From Ceriagrion tenellum (taxonomy: Eukaryota; Arthropoda; Insecta; Odonata; Coenagrionidae), in contig OY720639.1 of the NCBI GenBank assembly GCA_963169105.1, forward strand, positions 46,419,848-46,483,847: DNA of 64,000 nt, given 5' to 3'. Below are positions 56,701 through 64,000 of this stretch, in pieces. Position numbers and translations under genes: made by a program. The notes under the pieces were generated by a model. It saw only the letters and a program-made list of their open reading frames with translations. It made no database searches and was not told the origin of the DNA. How positions within the stretch are numbered: the stretch's first letter is position 1; every line of letters starts with the position of its first letter.

Positions 56701-59700
56701 CCACGTTGTAACATAACGACAACATCGCCATGTTGGCTTTAGATCTCCCCACGCGGTTGTTTGTCAACAATAGTGGTCCGCCATATTTTGTCACTCCGTT
56801 TTGGTAGTGGACTCGAGAGGGATGGGGGAACAATTCCCGGCATAAACATCGCGGTTGCCACAAAACAAGCAATTCTAGTGTGCGGAAGAGAGAAACTGAA
56901 TGTAGAAGTCACCCTGAGTGGAGAGAAATTTGAGCAAGTGGATTCCTTCACCTATCTTGGAAGTACCATCATGTTGAATGAAAGGAGTACAACGGTCATC
57001 AAGCGGAGAATGCCCAAGCAAAGAAGGCGTACATGGGAAAAAGACAACTGCTGTGCTCACAGAAGGTAGGACTACGAACCAGGATACAGTATGTGAATAC
57101 AGTAATAGAATAAAAACAGTATGAGGAAATAGTATTCGTGTGGAGCGTAGCACTCTCTTAATTGGAAGCATGGACCATTAGAAAGGCTGATCAGAAAAGA
57201 CTTGAAGCTATCAAAACCTGGTGCTGGAGGAAGATGCTGAAGATGAAATGGGAGGAAAAAATAGGCAATGATGAAGTGTACAGAAGAGTAGAAGAGGAAA
57301 GGACCATATGAAACACCACAGAGGAAAGAAGAAATAGATGGATTGGACACACCCTGAGACACAATGGGATGGTGAAGAACATAACTGAAAGGCAAAATAG
57401 AGGGGAAAGTCCCCAGAGGAAGACTTAGGAATAAGTTCATGGACCAAATAAAGAGGAAAGTACATAAAAAGAAATACCAGGAGGTAAGGGAACTGGCATT
57501 AGATAGAAGAATTGGAAGATTGGAAGAATGGGGGCCTGCGGTCAACTAATCTTAGGATTGCTCGACCAATGATATGGATGATAGTCATTCCCATTGTGTA
57601 ATTTGTTGTCCCCGAGTGAAGTGTTGCCCAAATATTATTTTCGACAAACTCGAAAATTTATTAAAACCTGCGCTAAACGACTCGCGATTCGCCCTCCAAC
57701 ACCTTCACTATTGGGTAATCACTAGCGATTGACTCCGACTACGCGGCTAGTTCCGTAGTTCATTGAAAAATTCTTTCATTATACTTTTAAAGCGGCAATG
57801 CTTGAATCGTTTACATCTACAGTATTTCATATAGGAACCTCAAGTGTGAGTGACATAGGGTTTCTTATCACTAGCGTGAATCACACAATACGCTGCTTTA
57901 GCTATTGTAGTTACAAATACTGTTGCATCAGGAAAAATCTGCTGAATCTTGTCTAGAGGCGAAAGTTCTCAATTTCCTGCCACACATTTTCCTAGATGAC
58001 TTTTGTATTCCTCCAAGTAGCCAAGCCAAGCCTGGAGGTCCTATTGAAGGACTATTTTAACACCGGAATATTTTACTTTGAGGAGTGCCATCACGTCATA
58101 TATAGTTATAATTCAGGGTTCTTCTAGGGAGACTAATGTGGTGGTTTCCAAGTTACCTTCCACATCGCAGTACCCCGGCCGATTACACTCTCGCCCGAAG
58201 CTGTGGCTGTTGGTACCGGTCCGATTTTTTTTATCTGCGCCATCATTGCCTTCTGCTGAGACTGCTGCCGCCCAGTAAAAGAGACAAATTCGGGAGCGCT
58301 CAAAGTTGGTTGACAAGCTAGGAAAATTTTTCCGTCGTTATATTTTTTAATTTATTTTTTTCAATGTTTTTACAGTCACACAATTGCAAAGCCATACAGG
58401 GGTCACACCTCAAACGTGCGCGGCCAACCAGGTGGAGGATATGGATACAGGCATTTAGAGAGTACGTCAACTAAGTGGCTACGCTACCTATCGAAATACC
58501 TAGTTCAAAATGTCGTTTCAATTTTTTTCATAATTCAAAGTTGTCAATCAAGAACGTGGGAAATGTGGGCACAGAGAAACATAAACATTTCCCACATTTG
58601 TTGTGGAGATCGAAAAATGAGGTAGTCCATTCTTAACGTTATAAAGAAGAAAATAATTGGGATTTGAGAAAATACCACAGCGTCAATCAACGAATAAAAT
58701 AATATACCTAAAATTTGGTGGTTTCCGGCGTGATTTGTGGAAGTTACTAATCATTGTTAATAAAAAATAAATGCTTTGTTTTCCCACATATATAAGTGTG
58801 GACTATTTAAAATCTGTACCTGAAGATGACGTAAAGTCGGAAACATGGGCGTACTATATTTAATTTATGTGGGATAACAAAGCATTAGTTTTTCATGCAA
58901 TATGCCTTAACTTGATCAATATATTAAGTTTAGCTTATCAGGCGATATTTTATGGAAATAAGGTGCAGATGCCATGGTCTCACGATAAAAGTCGTAGTTC
59001 ACTTTCCACAGAATTTTTTTCAACGACCAAAGTTTCAACATAGGGTATGGAAATGACGTAGGTTATGTCGAAGCCTGGTGAATATAGGAAAGTGAATATA
59101 GGAAATATTCTGAGGAAAGTGAACTGCAACTTTTATTGTGAAATCATTGCGTTTAATCAATAAATGATTGAAAAAGCCTTTCCATTCCTCCCGATTTTAC
59201 GCTACAAATCGGGTTACGTAATGTTTGACGGGCAGTGTATGGTGCGCATGAATTATTTGTTTTTTTTTTCCAGAGGTGGTTCGGCAAGAGCTGAGGGCAC
59301 AATGGAAATCTCCGGTGCAGCTGGAACAACTACAGGTCCTGGGACTTACTTCACGTTCAAAATAAGATATGGTGGTAAGTTAACCAAAATGCGTCAAATT
59401 GAGTGATAATGAGATAAAAAATAATGATCTTTTACTACATAAATCATAATAACAATTTATGAAACAATTGCGATTGAATTGGCATTTATTCATTGGTCGT
59501 TCATCTATTATATGGGCCGACGGCAGCCCTTCAGCCTCAAATTCTAGTTCCTGTTCCCCCAGTAGATCCTGTCATGTACATAGAAATTATTTTGGTGAAA
59601 GAAACATTGGACGGGTCATTAAAAATACCCGCCGAATGTCGACCACAATAAATATCCCTTGGTGGTAGCTGATGAAAATTTCAGCATGTATTCCGAGTTG

Positions 59701-61358
59701 GGTGAGATAGTGAATATTTTTTATAATCAATCTTCCTGTAAAAATCATATTATTCGAAGTAAGAAACATGCTGAAATAAACACAGCGATACACCGCAACT
59801 GAATCCCCTAATTATATAGGAAGAAACACCGAAAAAGAGGCGATTGATGAGTAAGTTCAAGGCTCAGGAATATGTGAGTTCCATTGCGCATTTCAAATAT
59901 TGGCGGTACTCGATGTCTTCGTAAGTGTTGCCAGTCTTTCGAAGTGTGTGCTGCCCTAGAAGTTCCCAGGAACGCCGCATTCTGGGAAGAGAAAAATTTA
60001 CGTTAATTTCTTCCGCCACTGTACTTATGTTTTTGTTTATTCTATGTAATCGTCCCTTGACTTTCCTCTGGTGACTTTCCCCTCTATTTTTCCTTCTATT
60101 TCACTCCTCACAAACCCATTGTGCCTTGAAGTACTCCCAGTCCACTTGGATCTTCTGTCTGCGGCCGTGAAAAGGGCAATCATCATCGCTAAAACCGTGA
60201 AACCGAAAAAGGAAGGAAGTCGTCCAAATGCGAATGAGAGACGGAGATCAGCTAAAAGCTAAACTTAAGAAAGGAGTGAGACAAGGATGCAGCCTCTCAC
60301 CAGCACTATTCAACATATATTGGTAGGAGTCACTCAGAGAAGCACAAGAAATTGGACTGAGCAGGATAAAGATAAACGGAAGAGAAATGAACGTGCTCCG
60401 CTTCACAGATTATATCGCAGTCATCACAGGAACTCGTGATGATCTTCGAAGGTCACTACATGTAAACTACCAAGTTCTCCAAGAGTACAACATGAAAATA
60501 AATAAGCCGAAGACCAAAATCCTAGCATGCGGAAGAGAGAAGATGAATGCAGAAGTCGCCCGGAGACGAGAGAAATTAGAGCAAGTGAATTACTTCACCT
60601 ATCTTGTAAGTACCATCACGTGAGACGGAAGAAGTACAACGGACTTCAAGTGGATAATAGCCCAAGCTAAGAAGGCATGCATGGGAAAAAGGCAACTGCT
60701 GGTCTCAAATAAGAAAGGACTATAAACCAGGAAACAGTACGTGAAATCAATTGTGTGGGGCACTCTTTGAATCAGCATGAAGCATGGACCATTAGATTAG
60801 ACTTGAAGCCATCGAAACCTGGTGCTGGTGGAGGATGCTGAAGATAAAATGGACGGAAAAAATAAGAAATGATGAAGTGTGCAGAAGAGTAGAAGAGGAG
60901 AGGACCATATGGAACACCATGGAGAAAAGAAGATGGATTGGACACACCCTGAGACACAATGGGCTTATGAATAATATAATTTACAGTAAAAATAGAGCGA
61001 AAAGTCCCCAGAAGAAAAACGACCTAGGAATAAGTTCATGGGTCAAATAAAGAGGAAAGTACATAGGAAGAGATACCAGGAGGTATGGGAACTGACATTA
61101 GATAGGGAAGGGTGGAGAGCTGTAGTCAACCAATGTGAGGATTTAACAACCAATGAATGAAAGCCTTGAATGCATAATGTGCATTTTCATACATTTTTAA
61201 GGTTAAATTTTAGGGAAAGCCGTTGAGATGAAATGAACTAAATTCTTTTTCTTCTTTTTCAGATAAGGTGGTCACGACGAATTATTACATGGTGCGTACT
61301 TTTAACAGCTTGTACCTCGCCTTGTACGCATGCGATAAAGCTTTACTGGGAAAACTTG
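53592..61358 (+). CDS. Secreted lipocalin B (spliced, 3' end outside window)
   Basis: Four coding exons: 53592-53729, 56335-56471, 59274-59374, 61263-61358, giving 157 aa plus one base, GT-AG introns, phases 0, 2, 1, 1 as in gene A. Signal peptide 1-23 (MARLTCITLGCLLLMGFITT...), then QKFSPGTCPALSS, strand A with W52 (L-V-W instead of G-x-W), RYPTIYRHGWSC, TYTFTTIVANLKYGVVISG, GPGTYFTFKIRYG and TNYYMVRTFNSLYLALYAC. Cysteines C31, C68 and C149 are present; the fourth would be in the missing terminal exon. No exon resembling gene A exon 5 was found between 61359 and 64000. Predicted secreted hydrophobic-ligand carrier, tandem paralogue of lipocalin A. Confidence 0.85.
53770..54010 (+). pseudogene. 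CR1/Jockey-like LINE RT fragment in intron 1
   Basis: Plus strand around 53905-54000 reads FALVKPHLEYTTSIWYPGHK followed by DLTKIRGKPQKEGL, matching 'LVRPHLEYA..(V/I)WDP...L..KIE..QR+A'. Frameshifted and 3'-truncated, abutting a mariner fragment. Confidence 0.7.
54012..54430 (-). pseudogene. mariner transposase C-terminal fragment
   Basis: Minus strand: ARALSILHDSARPHVARQIV, TLLQDFN, then in another frame HPPSSPDLATRDYLLFPKLK and KEYSARMRFRSENEV, MDKLKL stop. These are the mariner motifs LLHDNARPHVA...LL..F and PPYSPDLAPSD(Y/F)HLFP with the second and third catalytic Asp. A frameshift and the missing N-terminal half make it dead. The terminal repeats are not seen. Confidence 0.85.
54503..54568 (+). 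repeat. 66-bp exact copy of lipocalin B upstream segment
   Basis: See 53454-53519. Placed between two short copies of AACCCTTCAAGC (54486-54497 and 54579-54590). Confidence 0.9.
54585..54740. repeat. Dispersed repeat family E
   Basis: Inverted relative to 6045-6205; shares CTCTATGCATAAATCAG and CACCCTACGGCTCAAA. Confidence 0.6.
54741..55359. other. Unassigned intron 1 sequence
   Basis: Nothing recognised except a short local duplication of ACAACAGTAGGAAGC at about 55156-55192. Confidence 0.4.
55360..55690 (+). repeat. Dispersed repeat family D, plus copy
   Basis: Closest relative of 3780-4090; ends ATTTCGCTCAAACTGCCTTAA. Noncoding. Confidence 0.6.
55700..56174. other. Unrecognised open stretch, both strands
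   Basis: Overlapping open frames of 147 codons (minus, 55709-56152) and 110 codons (plus, 55842-56174) in a locally less AT-rich region of intron 1, 160 bp before exon 2. No domain or splice pattern recognised; possibly a fragment of a retroelement. Confidence 0.3.
56335..56471 (+). CDS. Lipocalin B coding exon 2
   Basis: Acceptor CTTTTTCCAG|TTCACG, donor AAAGT|GTAAGT. Encodes LVWREIARYPTIYRHGWSCL and YTFTTIVANLKYGVVISGVQ. 45 codons, one more than in gene A. Confidence 0.9.
56865..57580 (+). mobile_element. RTE-like LINE family A in intron 2
   Basis: Plus strand: ILVCGREKLNVEVTLSGEKF, EQVDSFTYLGSTIMLNERST, then the nucleotide block for WCWRKMLKMKW and (T)RNRWIGHTLRHNGMV, with stops. The 3' end is CTAATCTTAGGATTGCTCGAC. 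Upstream RT core absent. Confidence 0.8.
57581..58750. other. Rest of lipocalin B intron 2, mostly unassigned
   Basis: A short inverted repeat around TGGGAAATGT (58556-58600) is the only structure noticed. Confidence 0.35.
58752..58895. mobile_element. Small foldback element with hammerhead-like core
   Basis: Inverted arms ATGCTTTGTTTTCCCACATA and TATGTGGGATAACAAAGCAT around the core described at 58820-58850. Confidence 0.65.
58820..58850 (+). ncRNA. Hammerhead-like ribozyme core, decayed stem III
   Basis: CTGAAGA (58820-58826), stem II T-GAC-GTAAA-GTC-G, where the extra T can wobble-pair with G, then GAAA (58840-58843). Stem I could form between GTAC before the core and GTAC at 58851-58854. 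The base expected to be U before the cleavage site is G, so it is probably inactive. Confidence 0.4.
59274..59374 (+). CDS. Lipocalin B coding exon 3
   Basis: Acceptor TTTTTTTTCCAG|AGGTGG, chosen over the AG two bases later because that choice gives an early stop; donor TGGTG|GTAAGT. Encodes GGSARAEGTMEISGAAGTTT and GPGTYFTFKIRYG. Confidence 0.88.
60055..60165 (-). pseudogene. LINE family A tail, inverted scrap
   Basis: Carries CCTCTATTTTTCCTTCTATT and ACAAACCCATTGTGCC, the minus-oriented family A tail, placed head to head with the plus copy that follows. Confidence 0.55.
60170..61160 (+). pseudogene. RTE-like LINE family A, RT core to 3' end, in intron 3
   Basis: Plus strand: KKGVRQGCSLSPALFNIYW (motif B), MNVLRFTDYIAVITGTRDDL, where the catalytic F/YADD is FTDY, KTKILACGREKMNAEVARR, EQVNYFTYLVSTIT, MLKIKWTEKIRNDEVCRRVE, RWIGHTLRHNGLMNNII. 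Ends ~100 bp before exon 4. Stops and loss of an Asp make it inactive. Confidence 0.85.
61263..61358 (+). CDS. Lipocalin B coding exon 4
   Basis: Acceptor CTTCTTTTTCAG|ATAAGG, donor CTTG|GTAAGT; 96 nt as in gene A. Encodes KVVTTNYYMVRTFNSLYLAL and YACDKALLGKL. Confidence 0.9.
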
Positions 61359-63187
61359 GTAAGTTTTCACAACTCTTTGCAGTTGTCTTTAAAATCGAAT
61401 GTATGTTTTCCTCCGCGAACCATATTATTCCACCGGGTTTCCTCTAGTAGATGACTTCCTTTCGCATTTGTGCTTGCTTCAGCTTCGGCCGGTCACGCTT
61501 AAGTCTGAGCGTTGCCGATCCCTAGGTTTGGAAAGGGGGCATGGGAGAATAGGAAGTCAATTTGTTAGTGATCTACAAGTACAAGGTAGGTTTTGTTGAA
61601 AGTCAGAATGTTTTCTCCTAATTTTCTACATTTTCAAGGTCCTATTGACCTTTACCAATAGCATACATATTCGAGAACTAACTGGTCAAGCTAATCGTAA
61701 ATTAGAATTTGGTAAAAGAGCACTTGTAAAGTGCGACAGTAAAGTTAGAGAAATGAGCTACTGCTCCCTTACAGTTTAGCGTATCAGGCGATATTTTGTG
61801 GAAATGGGGTTCAGATGCCATAATCTGGGGTGAGATCATGGCATCTCTACTTCTCCTTTATTGGACCCCTTTTACATCAGGCCGCCAGTAAAAATAAAAG
61901 TAAATATAAAGTGAAAAAGGGAAACTGAGAATGATAGCATAAAATTTTTAACTTGGTGCCAGGTAAAGATAGAATCTTCGTATAGAGTAGACTTCACTGA
62001 TGTCTTATATAAATAGATGACATTGGGACAATAACCCGCGAATTTTTCCCTTCGTAAACAAGATAATGCAATACATCTCTCGGTGATTATAGGCAAAACT
62101 AAATGGCTTCGGAATTTTTTTCAATTATCGGCCCGAGACCTCCCGTTTAATTTCGAGAAATATGTAAATATTTGCTCTGAATCCATAATTCATATAAATA
62201 TATAAGCATACTCATCCAAAAATATTTCTCTTTATAAAGAATTAAATGCAATATACCTCTTGGAATTTATAGGAAATTATATGTCGCTTTAAAATCCGTT
62301 TGTGCCTACGGTTTGAGGCTTGCCGTTTCACTTTAGGAATGCTGTAAAGATTACTTCTGATTCCATAATTCAAACATGGGCATAGGCACAGTGGATAGGT
62401 ATAAGGACCTTGTATCCGTAGGTGTACACACGGAGGGTACCACTCAATGGGCGTTTCCCTGTCTTCCATTGCATCATTTGTTCGACCCTTCTGTCACCAT
62501 CCACCAACCTCTTATTGTTATGCACTTTGCGTTCTATCTAGCCAGATACGGAACGGAATTTTTACGGAACCAGCGATTCCGTGAAAATTGAATTTAATCA
62601 TGCGGAAGGCCACAAATGCTCATTTATTGCCGTAATTACAGGACATATCATGCCAACAGCAACGCAATGTGTTAAGCAAAATAATGTACGGAAATTTACA
62701 CGATCTGACCAAAAAATTATAATAAAAAAAGAATAAATTGAAGTAAAAACCTTAAAATTTACCAAGAAGAGCACTATTTAAGCAAACAACAGTATGGCAT
62801 TGCACTAAGATATTTGATTGATTCAAAGATATGTGTACCTATTAACAAAAGAAATGATGCTATAACTTCAAAATTTTAATGTATTTTACGGCAATGACCA
62901 AAAATTGCCGTAAATATGAATGTAAAAAAGGGAAACTGAGAATGAAAGCATTAAAATTTAAACTTTGTGCCCAGTAATGATAGAATCTTCCCATTGAGTC
63001 CTGAATAAACAGAATACAATGCGAATCTATAGCTTCAAACTTCAAGCATGATAAAATTCCGTTGTCAAACCTTTCATTTTAAAAAACCTTGGTTAAATAA
63101 TGACGTCATAAAGAGTACTGTCATCATCAACTGGCATTCTGCCTACTGGCAGGCTCAAGCACCAAAGCTGTCTCCAATTCCTATCCC
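61359..63187. other. Lipocalin B intron 4, mostly unassigned
   Basis: Holds a 40-aa LINE scrap (61584-61650), a ~75-bp direct repeat (61912-61985 and 62924-62995, sharing AAAAAGGGAAACTGAGAATG) and a segment at 61788-61820 similar to 58938-58970. No exon 5 was found. Confidence 0.45.
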
Positions 63188-63342
63188 ACGAGGGTCGCGG
63201 GTTCGAGTCCCGCCTGGGTAGAATATCATCTGCCCAGGACATGGGTGTTTGTGTCGCGTCCGTTGTTACTGTTATTCACCCGACGTAAATTGGCCCATTG
63301 GGCTGTATTCGGGATAGTGAAGATAAATAATTAAATAAATAA
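63188..63342 (+). mobile_element. tRNA-derived SINE, family 1, 5'-truncated
   Basis: Starts within the tRNA-like head at CGAGGGTCGCGGGTTCGAGT (box B), then GCCCAGGACATGGGTGTTTG, a body ending TGGGCTGTATTCGGGATAG, and an (AAAT)n tail. Box A is missing. Confidence 0.75.
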
Positions 63343-63349
63343 ATCCCGG

Positions 63350-63800
63350 GCTTCTTCCTTGGTTTTCTTGTAAATTCTTTTTATCTTCAATACTGCTGTA
63401 TTTGAAATCACCTTCCCTCTTAAAATATGTCCGATTCAGTTTCACTTTCTCTGCGGTATTGTTTTCCGTAGTGTCCTTTCCTCCCTAACTCTTCCTAGCA
63501 CCTCCTCATTTCTTACTCTATCCTCCCATTTCACTCTCTCTAGCCTCCTCCAAACCCATATCTCAAAAGCATTGACCCTATCCTTCTCTCTTCTTCCCAA
63601 GGTCTACGTTTCGCATCCATTCATCCATCCAACACTCCACACATGGCATTTCACCAATCTCTTCCTCAGTACTAGGTCCATACCGCTGCAAAACACATTT
63701 CCCTTCTTATTAAAAGCTTCTTTTCCCAAAGCTATTCTTGACTTAATCTCTCACCCTTCCAGTTTCCGTCAGCATGCTACTACAATAAAAACCACTGTAC
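63350..63800 (-). pseudogene. LINE C-terminal remnant
   Basis: Minus strand: FEIWVWRRLERVKWEDRVRN, EEVLGRVREERTLRKTI and a VISNTAVLKIKRIYK tail, an RTE-type C-terminus broken by stops. Confidence 0.65.
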
Positions 63801-63965
63801 TCAGATAAAAATAAGTTGCCATGGAAAAGTGCCATTCCATTTTCAAATCCAGGAGGCATTCCGTTGGGTTTATCCACCGCGACAGTGGCTTTGAAAGCAC
63901 GACTTCGTCTCACGTGCTACAATGTAGACTTGAGGCCTGAGCATCTAGTTCGCATATACCCCCAT

Positions 63966-64000
63966 CGAAATTCGCCTTGAAGGAAGATGGCTTGGTGTGA
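63966..64000 (+). mobile_element. SINE family 2 head, cut by window edge
   Basis: CGAAATTCGCCTTGAAGGAA then GATGGCTTGGTG, matching 17868-17890. The remainder lies outside. Confidence 0.6.

Noticed and set aside
61399..61599. Candidate terminal exon of lipocalin B
   Set aside because: The 66-aa frame has no resemblance to gene A exon 5 (LIVLAKAGTPE...AEC) and no suitable acceptor in the needed phase was found.

Overview
The window is eukaryotic, AT-rich and repeat-dense, and almost certainly from an arthropod, most likely an insect. Evidence: spliceosomal genes of the insect four-cysteine lipocalin type, a mariner transposase remnant, a Dong/R4-type LINE sitting in (TAA)n, RTE- and CR1/Jockey-type LINE tails, tRNA-derived SINEs and many inverted-repeat elements. 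I cannot name the species. There are no operons and no CRISPR array, and most long open frames are dead retroelements or chance.

Layout. 1-14.2 kb is intergenic: a tandem-repeat unit split by two Dong-like LINE tails and a SINE (1-2.4 kb), decayed LINE fragments (3.3, 4.5, 5.6 and 9.9-10.8 kb), a Harbinger-like MITE (6.4 kb) and long stretches where I recognise nothing. 14.2-18.4 kb holds the upstream region of lipocalin gene A: a TATA promoter with a splice-donor-bounded first exon, plus SINEs, a MITE and a foldback element. 18.5-24.4 kb is a LINE graveyard inside the predicted first intron. 24.5-34.9 kb carries the five coding exons of lipocalin A (202 aa, complete). 34.9-44.4 kb is a diverged satellite of roughly 240 bp period, both orientations, broken by LINEs. 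44.7-46.0 kb is a second copy of the 14.2-17.7 kb upstream region with the same TATA box and donor. 46-53.5 kb is repeat-rich predicted intron. 53.5-64 kb carries exons 1-4 of lipocalin B; its last coding exon was not found and probably lies beyond the window.

The window is therefore a tandem duplication, about 28-30 kb apart, of one lipocalin transcription unit: TATA promoter and small noncoding exon, then a 7-8 kb intron, then five coding exons with conserved intron phases. Both proteins have a signal peptide and the spacing of cysteines that forms two disulfides in insect bilin-binding lipocalins, so both are predicted secreted carriers of a small hydrophobic ligand.

Most unusual signals: (1) a foldback element in intron 2 of gene A (26527-26784) with a 14-bp target duplication, two hammerhead-like ribozyme cores facing each other, and between them an antisense copy of part of lipocalin exon 2; (2) further hammerhead-like cores (CTGANGA, short stem, GAAA, then usually UC) in other small foldback elements; (3) the duplicated promoter/first-exon modules; (4) two near-identical inverted segments in the satellite that share an open frame. 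All boundaries and alignments were made by eye.
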